A DNA stretch of 64,000 nucleotides from positions 79,681,740 through 79,745,739 of the forward strand of contig QVOM02000042.1 in NCBI GenBank assembly GCA_003586115.2, written 5' to 3'. Shown here in pieces: positions 54,423-64,000 of this stretch. Position 1 is the stretch's first letter. Each line of letters opens with the position of its first letter. Position numbers and translations under genes: made by a program. Source of the stretch: Salvator merianae (taxonomy: Eukaryota > Chordata > Lepidosauria > Squamata > Teiidae). The notes beneath the pieces are model-generated. The model ran no database searches, had not been told where the DNA came from, and worked only from the letters and a program-made list of their open reading frames with translations.

Positions 54423-55401
54423 CGTCTGTTCAGGCTCTGAAGCGTCGACGGCTACAGTGGGGCCCATCATAGGTGAGAAAGGATAATGAATGAGTGATTC
54501 CACAACCCTTTCCCGCTGCATATAAGGGCACTGCTTTAGGAATGAATGACAAGAGGCTTTGTCCTGTCTGTCTTCCCCTGGATAGGGCAGGTTGTCATGT
54601 GTGTGTGCAAAGAGCCGTGGCTGGCCCACCACACATTGGAGGTGCACACCCATGCAGAGTGTCTGGGTCCTCCAGCACACAGGGACTGGGGACATATGTG
54701 ACACATAAAGGACCACCTTTTAGGTAGCCTTTATTTCATCCGCTCCCTGTCCATTACCCATCACATACATTGGTTGTATGTGGCACATGTCTCCATGCCG
54801 GCCCCACGTATGCTGAGGTGCAGTGCTTCACTGGCTATACTGGTACTATGTCCTTCCCCACATGTAGGTTCTGGTTTCTGTGGATATGTGCACCTAGGCA
54901 GGGGAGGAATGGAGTGGTGGGTGCGTCAAGCTACCACCTTCATTCCCTCACTACTGCTCATGGGGCCCTGTACCAGGCATCCAGAGCATCTGTGCGGCAA
55001 CCCATCACCAGTCATCGCTGCTGTCATGTGGCCACACACCTGGTTCCCGCATGGGACCGGATGACTGTGGCGGTCAGAGGTGTGCAGGTCCTGCACATGG
55101 ACAGGATGCATTCCTAGCCACACTGCACCGACTGTACTGCTGCTCAGGGGCATGGGCTCTGCCGCATGTGCCCTGCTGGCCAGGTAGGGATACATGCCAT
55201 TAATAGTGGGATGCAACACAGAGGGCTCCAGTGGCACACATCTCAGAGCATGGGCCTCTACCATGGCATTCACACAGATGCACACCTGTAGGTAGCTCCC
55301 CATCTACGAATGACTGTCTGTATGCAGAAATCACATATCCCCACATAGCTGTACATGCCACAGTGATGCTCACATGTGTGCAGATGAGGCTCTCCATGGC
55401 C

Positions 55402-57175
55402 CTACTGTGTGGTTGCACAGACATACGCTCCCCTACGTGTCTCCCAGAGATACTTTGTTATGGCTGTTCGCACTGCCTTGCCCTCAGTCCTGACCCTGTC
55501 CCCTTCTGCAGCCACAAGGAGTGCAGCTGTAGTATGCATGGGTGGGCTGTAATCAGGTCGCCACTGAGGGTTACGCAGCTCACATACATTGTGGAGCACC
55601 ACACAGGCAGACACCACTGGGACCACGTTCTCCTCTGCCACCTGTAGTGGGCCAATGAAGCACCACCAATGCTGCTTCAGCCGTCCAAAAGCACATTCCA
55701 CAGCAATGCGTGCCTGTGACAAGCAGCTGTTGAAGTGTGCTTCCATCGCATTGCCACTTCCAATGTATGGTTTCAGAAGCCACCTCCTCATGGGATATGC
55801 TGCATCAGCAACTATCACAGGCGGGACACTTACACCATAAAGGGTGTACCTTGGGTGACCAGGAAACAGTGATCCATTGTCCATGCCCTGACATGGTGCG
55901 CTATTGAGGAACACATGCGCATCATGTACATGGCCTGGCCATCCCACCAGCATGTCCTCGAACAAGCCTCAATGGTCACACGTTCCCTGCAGGATGACCG
56001 AGTGGAAGCGCTTGCGATTTATGAACTCAGCTGCAGTCGCTGCTGGTGCACATATGGGTATGTGTGTTCCATATATCACTCCAATGTAGAATGGGAAGCC
56101 CTGCTGGGCAAAGCCGGCCATTGTCTGCAGAACATGTAACAGGAAGAGTGCTGTCCCACACAACTATCATGATGTGCATTATGCTCATATCGCTTCACAG
56201 CCCCACACATCTGACACGTCTCCTGCATGGATGTCTGGGCAATGGCCTCGGCCCCTCTGCATCAGGCTGCACATCGCATCATACCTCCCATGACTGCCCA
56301 CTCCACTGCGTGCATGGGTGCTGTCAGCCAGCCTGCTATGAGCAGTGGCATGCCCACCATTCGTAGTGTGCAGCAAGAGCAGTAGCCCTCTGCCCGCTAC
56401 CCTGTTTGTACCTCTATGCATCCATGCGTGGTTCTGTGCTCCTGACAGGGGCAATGTCAGCCATATGCAGTATGGTTGAACCATGGGTCCATGCTCTCCA
56501 GACCATACATGAGCCATGTGCCTCCACCCGCATAGCCCTACTTACAGCATTGATGTCTGTGAAGTGGACAATACGCTTCAACAGATGGGCCTCTATTGCC
56601 AGGCATACATTGATTGAATTCTCTGCAACAGATGAGATTCTGAGGCCAAACTGCTCCGACACGGTACGGTAACTGCAGCCGTTGGCCAGCCACCAGATGG
56701 TGGCTGTGACCTTTTTATGCATGGGTATTGGCTGCCTCATGAATGACTCCTGCCTCTCAATGAATGGTGCCAGCTCATCCACCAAGTAGTGGAAGGTTGC
56801 CCTGGTCATGCGGAAGTGCTTCACCCATTGCTCATCCTCCCATATTCCCAGGGCAAAGTCTTCCCACCATTCACTGGTCTGTGGATACAACCAGTAATGG
56901 TGTTGCCTATGGCTGGCTGGTGGGAAGAGGAACTGCAGTGGTGGGAGTGCCTGTGAATGCAGCCTCTGGAGCAGTGCTTGCATCAGCCATGCAATAAGCA
57001 CAGCCCATGCTCTGCACACCAGCTCTATCCATGCACGCCTTGGCTGCACAGGCTCATCTGCCACGTCAGCATTGCTACTGCCTTCCTGTGTGGAGCTAAG
57101 TTCATCTGAGCTGTGCTCCATGTCAGTCGAACCGCTTGCTGCATCAATCGGTGCAGTGTGGTCATCTGGATCCAT
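55402..57175 (-). pseudogene. HARBI1-type transposase, catalytically dead
   Basis: Exon 1 57,175-56,546 (210 aa) ends at AATGCT/GTAAGT; the acceptor TCTGCAG gives exon 2 from 56,124. It has the same intron position as copy 1. The helix-turn-helix region KKVTATIWWLANGCSYRTVS is intact. In exon 2 the first catalytic Asp is replaced: GVIYGTHIPI instead of GAIDGTHIPI (codon 56,073-56,071). A TGA at 55,971-55,969 follows GTCDH. Further on, VIVADAAYPMRRW and AVECAFGRLKQHW keep the other Asp and the Glu. The C-terminus runs on to KAVRTAITKYLWETRR, showing the full family length that copy 1 lost. Confidence 0.9.
56125..56545 (-). other. Intron of the second Harbinger transposase
   Basis: 421 bases, GT-AG on the minus strand, at the same codon boundary as in the first copy (29,735-29,330). 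Confidence 0.82.
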
Positions 57176-57694
57176 TATGGCTCATCACCCTCACCAATCC
57201 ACGTTCTCCTGCGTTCAGAAAGGATAACGTCCGTGTTCCGGGTCCTCCAGCGCTGTGCTTTGGGCAATGGAGGTACTCCGTTTGTGAAAATGGAGGCGCT
57301 CCGTTTGCGAAAACAGAGGCGCTCCAGTTTGTGGGGGCGGGCTGGTTCCTATCCAGAATCCGCACCCGTTACTTATCAGACAGTAGTTCTGTCTTCGCAA
57401 ACCGAGCGCTGTTTTTGAAAGCCCCCTCCATGGACCGCCCCCCCCAGCGGAAGGGACGATGGGGTGATGCACGCACTAATGGCGTGCTACGCTGGGCGGG
57501 ACTTCCGCCTGCTCCCGTCCCCAACCTAACTACCCCGTTTGCCTCCTGTTCGCACTGAAGAATTGAAGAATGTCCAGTGCGGGAACTGTTCTGATACAGC
57601 GCAGAGAGTGCGGATGGCAACGACTACCCACGAACCATACCGGACCGAACCCTACTCATTAATGCAGTATACCCACGTAAGTGCAAAAACGCCC
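57176..57694 (-). promoter_or_regulatory. CpG-rich leader and right terminus of the second Harbinger
   Basis: CpG-rich region upstream of the transposase start with repeated CTCCGTTTGCGAAAA / CTCCGTTTGTGAAAA units (57,277-57,340), possibly binding sites. Frames in it (57,136-57,620) are GC-driven. Confidence 0.45.
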
Positions 57695-57918
57695 TCTGTA
57701 TCAGATGAAATGGAAAAGAATCCTCCCAGAGCTGTCACACACAGTTGCAGCAGGACACCCAGATTAGATCAGTTTCAAAGATGTTTTTTCAACCCCAAAG
57801 TTATCCAGCAGGTTTCTGCTTCTACTCCATAGTAGATCTCTGTTAATATACAAAGGAAGTGGTATTATATTATTCAAGCCCTTCTTCAGTTGTTAGTAAT
57901 CCTGATCCTTGCCTCTCA

Positions 57919-58595
57919 GGGCCCGTTCGCACTTGTAACTAGCAAGCATCAAGGATGCTTGCTAGACAAGTGCATTCGCACAGGCAGACGGCCGTAATGA
58001 CCAGCAGTGGACCTCATCCGCTGCCGATTGTTACTACCGCCGGACAGGTAAAAAGGTGTCCGAATCCTCACCTGAAGCTGAAAGTGAGCTTCAGGTGAGG
58101 ATTTGCTTGCACCTATCTTCCTGTCCACGGCGGTGGCCATCTTCTGGGCAATTAGCCTGCCCATCACGCAAGCGTGATGGTGTGATCATGGGCGACCTGA
58201 TCACCCCAATGAGGCCAGGCAGGCCCGATCGCGGCACCGTGGGCCTGATCGGGAAGGCCCGACCCCGCTACGGAGGGGGGAGAGGCCCAGTGCGCACACG
58301 CACAACTGCGTAATCGCCATGCACACTGCACGGGCCTCCTGGTTGCCATGGCAGCGGCCTGACGCTTTGCAGGCCGCTGCCGCGGCGACTGCCCTTCACG
58401 CCTGCAATCGGGCACCGAAATGCTGGTCGGGGCGCAGCGCAGCCCCATCCGGCAGCCCAGGCCCGATCGCGGCAGCGTGGGCATGACTGGGGCCTCGCGC
58501 GGGCCCATTTGGGCCCGCACGAAGGGGTAGGACCCATTGGAACTGCGCGTGTGCGTGCGGAGCTACTGCAGTCGCGATGGCAGCCTGGTGATTTA
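57919..58595. mobile_element. GC-rich Harbinger-like MITE, copy with left end only
   Basis: Starts GGGCCCGTTCGCACTTG. It contains a CTAGCAAGCATC/GATGCTTGCTAG hairpin (57,939-57,965) and a 17 bp-arm hairpin AATCCTCACCTGAAGCT / AGCTTCAGGTGAGGATT (58,061-58,101). It matches 1-600 of the window and, inverted, the right part of 39,715-40,635. It stops near 58,595 without the second terminus. No genes: the long frames (58,056-58,600) are compositional. Confidence 0.8.
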
Positions 58596-58599
58596 TGCA

Positions 58600-59180
58600 C
58601 AAAGCATACCTATGTCCTTATTGACTTTTCAAACTGACTAGTAACAGAACATTATTTTTCTTGGAGCAGCAAAATACTGGCTAGTGATCAGTGAGTTTTT
58701 TTAAGATGGCTCCCTGCCAGTTTTTGTTAGTTTCTACATCCATACTACTTCTACTACACTATAATAAAATTCATGATAAGCTCAGCACAATGAGTAATAG
58801 CATAGCTGGAAGGCTGCAGAACGATAAAAGCTTGCTATCACAAACTATCAGAAATATTTACGGATGAATACATATGGTATAAACATCATAAAATGTTGGG
58901 AAGCTATAAGTTATGGTTGGTTTGGAATCCAGTACTTAAATCAATAGAAAAAAATAATATTTCATACCATACTATCAGATCTGCAATAAACTGGTAACAA
59001 ATGTAAACATTAATATTAAATTGCAAAAATTGTAATATATGTATAACTGCTGGTATGGATTTCTCCTCTAGATAATTATCTGCTTATTTGTAAATCTCAA
59101 TATATTGTCATCTGTGAAATGTACATTTTATGTTAATTGTCTTAATCAAGTAAAAAGTAAATAAATAAATAAATATACTT
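58600..59180 (+). mobile_element. Probable L1 3' end with (AAAT)n tail
   Basis: AT-rich sequence ending GTCTTAATCAAGTAAAAAGTAAATAAATAAATAAAT (split here as an A/T-rich simple tail at 59,152-59,178). Broken frames resemble the end of L1 ORF2, but no motif is firm. Confidence 0.35.
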
Positions 59181-60550
59181 CCCTACATAATCTGAGAGCT
59201 AAAAGGAAAAACAAATACAAAGCTGAACTTCTCAGGAAACCACTTTATTTCTATTTTATTTTGCGTTTTCCAGATCCTCAAGATCTCTGCAGTGCTCCCA
59301 TATTTTTCCTGGGATCTTTGAAATTGCTGCTGGCTGCAAAATTAGCATGCAGTCAATCTACTTTATGGGAAAATCTCCAAAGGAACATGGTCACATATTG
59401 ACATTGCCTTCCATTTGCAGCTTATAATGCAGTAATTTAGATGGGAATGAAATTACAAGCCAATATAAAATGGGCTGCCAAGGCTAGTGGAGTGCTCATT
59501 ACAAAATGAAGTTTGAAAGACCACACTGGGCTCATGCAAAAACAAATATCATTTGATGAGCAGGGCAGATTTTTTTCTTTTTCTAGCAGTTGACTTTTCT
59601 TTTCCCCCCTGTTTTTGCATTCAGATGTACATCTGCTGTCGGCTCTCTAGACTGGGTACACCTAAACAGAGAGGTGTTCAGGTAGAGGAAAACTGTGGGA
59701 ATAAAGTCTTCAAACTAAACGTTTCCCCGAAATTAGGTTAGGTGTTTCGGCCCAACATGGGCTATCCCACACCATCTTATCCCACATTAAATAGCTCGGT
59801 CTATGCTGGGGCTGACTAGTCCTAGCAGACTAAAGGCCCACTGTATGCTGGGTAGCCCGTGCCTGCCCAGCCTTGCCTGCTGACTTCAAAGGATAGGCCA
59901 AATTCTCAAAGTCAACACCCAGACTCCATAGGCCGGAAATGAACGTTTCTGGCCTTCAGAGTTTCCAGGAGGGCTCTTTTTGGTGCACACTGTCTTCTAG
60001 AGCCACTTCCAATGGTGTTCCTGATAAATCACTGAAAAGCTGTATTCTGGACTACAGAGTGGCATTCTCCACACATTTCTCGGTAACCGAGAACTGGTCC
60101 ACTGGTAGACTGCTTTGTCAAGGTCTACTGCAGGACTGGGATAGGATGACATTTTGCCACCCTAATCCAGTCCATACCTTCATCCAATGCAGACAAAGTG
60201 TACTAGGAGGGGTGGGGCCTGCTCTGCCCCACACTAGCATGTGGAAGGCAGGTCCCTGGACCACTCTGTGGACAGCTGCTAAACACTGGTCCCAGAGTGC
60301 CGTGCTCTCAGTGAAATTGTTCCCCTCCAAGCTGTTTGGCTGCATAGGACTCACCATCCCCACCATTCTGCCAAGTCAGTGGTCAAACTAGTGGAGTTCT
60401 ATCTGTGGATCCCAGGCAGTAGGATCAAGGTCTTGCTGGTAAGAGGCAAGAGAAGAACGCTGCTGCTTCCAAATCCCAGTGTGATAGCCAAGTGCTATGG
60501 CTGGGTCCCTTGCTGTCTACCCAGATGTGATCCAATGCACAATGTAATAC
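59181..60550. other. Unassigned
   Basis: No gene recognised. The frame 59,939-60,391 (150 codons) has a complementary frame of 82 codons across it and no domain; it is possibly an old LINE 5' region, unproven. Confidence 0.4.
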
Positions 60551-60557
60551 TTGGGAA

Positions 60558-60655
60558 CATAAGAACATAATAGAAGCCCTGCTGGATCAGGCCACAGCCC
60601 ATCTAGTCCAGCAGCCTGTCATACAATGGCCAAGCTTTGCTCGGCCTCCAATAAC
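60558..60655 (-). repeat. LINE-tail repeat (inverted)
   Basis: AACATAAGAACATAATAGAAG, GCTGGATCAGGCCACAGCCC, CATCTAGTCCAGCAGCCTG: the inverse of the repeat at 30,895-30,985. Confidence 0.75.
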
Positions 60656-61658
60656 AACAATTGGGCTGACCATGAAACCTACTTGCCAGATGTGAAGGTA
60701 AGCTGAGGTATCATGGGAAACCCAGCATTGTTGCTAGATTTCTATTAAATATCATTGCTCTGCACTCTTTCCATGTTGCAGTCGGTACTGTCAGAGTGCG
60801 CATTTCTTTGTGCGGAAGACTGATGAGTCGTTCCCGTGAAGTAGAAAAATAAACCCTGTGAGTAGCAGAGTTGACTACAAAGCTCAGTCTTTATTGTTGC
60901 TTAGTTCCATAGTAAAAATAGCTAAGTAGGATAAAATACAGTTGCACTGCACATTATGGTAGCAGTATTAGAATATCTTCAGTAAAGTAAAATCAGGAAA
61001 CATGGTTGCAAGAGCTGCATTCATTGTCACATAGTCACACATAATAATCAGCTCATAATGAATGAATGAATGAATGAATGAATATAGCATCCATCTATAA
61101 AGAACTCATACAGCATCACATCATTGTTATTGTAATACATTGTTATTGAATAGATAAGCGCTCAAGCTAAGGTTCTCACGGATAGGAAATACTGTTATCT
61201 GTAACACACTAGCCATAACAATTCTATGAAGCTGGATGTTGTCTTACTTCAGTAACTTTCCATTCAGCATAAACAAAATGACCATAGTACAGGAAACAGG
61301 AAATTGTTAAGACTAGAGAATACTGGCATTAGCTTATGGCTAATATAGAATCAATATTCTGACATTCTATATTGGAAATGCCTGTGGTACGTTTGGCATT
61401 TCCAGTGCTGAGAGGACAGTAGGATATATCTTGTGTCTGGAGGTAGCCTTGGACTTTTTTTCACCTCTGAAAATGTACTATATGGCCACCTCGTTGCTGG
61501 GATATGTGAACATCTCTATATGCAAAATTGGACACTCCGTCTCCTCTTCTCAAAACGTGAAGCTTAAGGGACTTTTAAACCTTAAAACTCATTCATTTTA
61601 AATTTAATATTTTATGTTTATTGCCTTTATAGGAAATGAATTTAAGGAAAAGTGGCAA
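60656..61658. other. Unassigned, with an (AATG)n microsatellite
   Basis: The microsatellite is at about 61,057-61,083 (six AATG units). No gene or other repeat recognised. Confidence 0.5.
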
Positions 61659-61846
61659 AGGCCATTGTCACACTTACTACACTAGCACAGACTAATTACT
61701 ATCTGCTAGCGTACTTTACCACGCAGCTGAAAACGGGTCCTGGAGCCAGCTACTGGCATTCCTGATGCGAACATTGGTAGCCATGCCTGATTCTCGCCAT
61801 GGCAGTAGCTGGCAAGCAGACAGCCACCGGCATGGCAACCAGCAGC
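61659..61846. mobile_element. Fragment of the GC-rich MITE family, left end
   Basis: Starts AGGCCATTGTCACACTTAC (compare AGGCCTGTTCGCACTTCCC at 39,714). Further in, GGTAGCCATGCCTGATTCTC and GTAGCTGGCAAGCAG match 39,858-39,900. The right part is missing and L1 sequence follows directly. Confidence 0.7.
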
Positions 61847-61849
61847 AAA

Positions 61850-62900
61850 CAATATATTTTCCAATAAATTTAGAAAGAGCCACAAAGTGAGACTGTCCTT
61901 TGTCCCCATTATTATTTAATTTAGCCATTAAGCCACTATGTCATTGGATTAGGTCAACTCCCATATATAATTGGCAGAATGAAAGATGAACAGTTATGCA
62001 GACAATACCTTCATTTATACAAGTGATCCAATAATAAGTGTAAAAAAGTTAAAAGAAATAACATCCATTCTTCATTTAACATCTGGTTTAGAAAATAATT
62101 TAAAGTTCACAGTCATGTTTAAACATATACTGTCTGATGATCAGCTGATTACAAAGTGAATCTCAGGATTGAGAATACAAAATAAAAAGTTTAAATATCT
62201 AGGAGTATGAATTCCTGAAACCCTAATAAATTACTAAGACCCTTTCTGCACTGGCCCTTATTCTGGTTTGTATCCCAGAATAGGGACCAGTCATCCACAT
62301 GCTGGTGCAGGTCCCTATTCCACGATATAATCTAGAATAAGGCCCAGTGCAGAAAGGACCTAATTTTGAATTATGTGCCATTGATAAAGCAGCTAAGGAG
62401 AGTTATCAAATTTTGAGCCATTAAATATTTCTCACTGCTGGGAAGAAGAGCAGTTATTAAGATGAATTTTTTTTTCAAGGTAGTGCCTTTTTGTGATTCT
62501 TGATTGTTCCCTAATATAATTTCAAATTCAGAGAGGTGTCTGGTCATTATTGTACTTATTTCTTATGATTTCAGGATTCCTATAAGCTTACTGAGACACA
62601 GAACAGGCAGCGTAGAATTAACATTCACCTACAAAGGGTCTGAGACCAGGCCAAAGGGGCCAATATGGGGCAGTTTTAAAACCATTGGTTTGCAGAAGTC
62701 ATTTGAGAGCTGGATGTTAAAGAGGAATATCTTGTTCATGCCCACTGCGGAGCAGGCCCTAGGCCAGATATCAATAAGAGACCTCATATTATCATAGCTT
62801 TTGAACAATGCAATATGAACACCAAAATAATATGAAACTGCATGGGAACAGAATTTAAGTTTTACCAGATTTAGCTCCGGAGACTATAGAGAAATGAAGG
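61850..62900 (+). pseudogene. L1-type reverse transcriptase fragment (L1-C), split by a MITE
   Basis: Broken plus-strand frames read CPLSPLLFNLAIKPLCHWIRS (block B and following), a ruined YADD region, KSLNI*EYEFLKP (YLGVxIPK position), and after the MITE NFELCAIDKAAKESY...LTAGKKSSY, in L1 order. The region from 62,500 is weakly L1-like (IHLQRV, QAKGANMG). Many stops; the oldest-looking L1 in the window. Confidence 0.65.
62238..62360. mobile_element. 123 bp MITE with TAA target duplication
   Basis: Ends GACCCTTTCTGCACTGG and, inverted, GGTCCTTTCTGCACTGG. TAA flanks both sides (62,235-62,237 and 62,361-62,363), the standard TWA-type duplication of PIF/Harbinger. The inside is also partly palindromic (CCCTTATTCTGG... 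/ CTAGAATAAGG). It splits an L1 RT fragment. Confidence 0.9.
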
Positions 62901-63228
62901 CAGTTTAGAAATCTCACTTTGTACACTTTGTACGTTGCTGGAATTCCACTTTCCCCTGTGGGGTGTTTGTGAACCAAAATGGTCACATTTACAGAGTTAT
63001 CATGGAAGATAAGGCTGAATGCCTATTGCAAGACCTTCACCTCCACATTCCCCTCAACTTCAGCTGACAGTTCAATATGCCTTGCACCTCTTGCAGGTCA
63101 TCCTAATGGATTTCAGAATGATCAACACATCATACGGAGAACCCAACTGGATAACACTATTCTCAATCTGTTTGCTAGAGATCGCAGATGATCTTCTTTC
63201 AGTTATGATGTCAAAGGTTTCTATCCCT
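62901..63228. other. Unassigned
   Basis: No gene recognised; the frames 62,979-63,317 overlap on both strands without motifs. Confidence 0.4.
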
Positions 63229-64000
63229 TGTAGCCAGACTACCCAGAATGCATGGCCCTGGAGCGCTGTGCCATGCAAAAGCAGGAGGACAGACACCCTT
63301 ACTATATAAATGGTCATGGATTACATGAAATATAACTGGCATAAAGGTTGAAAATATAGGGAAACCGAGCAGCAGCATGGACCCCATAGCAGACCAGAAT
63401 TTAGCCCTGGTTTTTCCCACTACTTGCATCCATTGTTAAAAGGACAAGCCTGTCTGCAAAAAGACCAACATTTTTCCTCTTTTCAGAAAACAGCAAGAAA
63501 ACTAAGCACAAGCAAGTTCCAGCTCAGGAAATTAAAGACATTAATGGTTACCAAGAAGATCTGGGCAAGTATTTTGCAACCCAGAAAAGGCTGATTATTT
63601 CAGTAAACATCCTGAGGATATAGCAAGCAGAAGGATAATAGAATTCTTTCAAGACTAGTTTTGACCAGGTCTGAATAAGATGTCTTGAGCAAAGGTCATC
63701 AGAAAACCCATTAGCAGTCATTAACAGACAAACTACAAGTCCAGGTATGTTTCCTCATCCCTGCACGTATGCTAAGGAGGCAGGAAACAGACCAAATATT
63801 GACATCCATGACACAAGCACTGACATCACAAGCCCCTCCCTATTCCCTCCTCTCAAAATTCCCACCAGTGCTGAACTCTATTAATATCAATGTACCATAG
63901 CCTAGGAAAATTATGCCCTAGGGTGAAACCAAGAGAGGTAAATCCCTCCAAATGTGGACAAAAATCTTACTTTTGGAGCAGCCAGGTACATTCAGATTCC
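63229..64000 (+). mobile_element. LTR of the same family, copy 3 (runs off the window)
   Basis: Starts TGTAGCCAGACTACCCAGAATGC, nearly as copy 2 (TGTAGCCACACTACCCAGAATGC), and shares GCAAAAGCAGGAG, ATATAACTGGCATA, GGGAAACCGAGCAG and AAAAGGACAAGCCTGTCTGCA. From about 63,660 it diverges from copies 1 and 2, suggesting a subfamily with a different U3. Whether internal retroviral sequence follows cannot be seen. Confidence 0.75.

Larger units (their letters stand above)
54480..57694 (-). mobile_element. Second Harbinger transposon, dead and left-truncated
   Basis: Minus-strand HARBI1-type transposase (57,175-55,402) with a CpG-rich leader and a right terminus (57,694) that reads inverted GGGCGTTTTTGCACTTACG, close to the right end of the element at 30,790. 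No Myb gene and no left terminal repeat were found; the left limit near 54,480 is approximate. A minus-strand AATAAA (complement at 54,728) may be the transposase polyadenylation signal. Protein similarity to the first copy is clear but far from identical: a different subfamily. Confidence 0.8.

Noticed and set aside
59939..60391. 150-codon frame on the plus strand
   Set aside because: An 82-codon frame crosses it on the other strand, no domain is visible, and codon use looks random. Kept as unassigned.

Overview
This 64 kb window looks like repeat-dense, gene-poor nuclear DNA of an amniote, most probably a non-avian reptile and perhaps a squamate. The reasons are: CR1 LINEs with an SGNH-esterase ORF1 and octamer 3' tails; L2-type and L1-type LINEs side by side; PIF/Harbinger and hAT-like DNA transposons with MITEs; a tRNA-headed SINE with a LINE-like tail; a retroposed spliceosomal U6 copy; and several retroviral or Gypsy-like solo LTRs. 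I found no exon I can defend as a host protein-coding gene. Every readable protein segment belongs to a transposable element. Nothing prokaryotic, no CRISPR array and no operon is present.

Layout. 1-2.5 kb: a GC-rich MITE, then a LINE 3' end split by a 1.2 kb TIR element. 3.9-4.4 kb: antisense L2 reverse transcriptase. 4.8-6.2 kb: solo LTR. About 6.8-14.1 kb: an L1 that has been invaded by a SINE (itself invaded by a U6 retrocopy), a LINE tail and a 1.65 kb internally deleted CR1. 14.4-15.6 kb: L2 split by a 675 bp Harbinger MITE. 18.3-22.9 kb: antisense L1. 24.0-24.8 kb: Harbinger relic. 24,978-30,790: a TIR-bounded Harbinger with three genes. 31.4-32.9 kb: second copy of the first LTR family. 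33.8-34.3 kb: L2. 34.85-39.0 kb: near-full-length antisense CR1 with a foldback at its 3' end. 39.7-40.6 kb: complete GC-rich MITE. 43-49.7 kb: hAT-like MITEs, L2 end, a solo LTR with perfect 5 bp target duplications, LINE fragments. 50.2-51.3 kb: possible LTR and a palindromic MITE. 52.5-53.95 kb: CR1 ORF1/endonuclease, then an ERV LTR with a tRNA-His primer-binding site. About 54.5-57.7 kb: a second, dead Harbinger. 57.9-58.6 kb: GC-rich MITE. 61.7-62.9 kb: MITE fragment and L1 RT split by a 123 bp MITE. 63.2 kb to end: third LTR copy.

The most interesting system is the Harbinger at 24,978-30,790. It carries a two-exon DDE transposase (D234, D323, E359 visible), a convergent pair of Myb/SANT-like DNA-binding genes, and CpG-rich promoter-like blocks before each gene. 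The MITE at 14,559-15,233 is its direct internal-deletion product: the two ends are fused at a 9 bp microhomology (CTTCGTAAG) present on both sides of the deletion in the parent-type element. The window therefore holds both the autonomous-type element and its MITE. The transposase is broken only by one apparent C-to-T nonsense change near its C-terminus, while the first Myb gene has two inferred frameshifts. All family names come from reading motifs by eye; no database search was possible.
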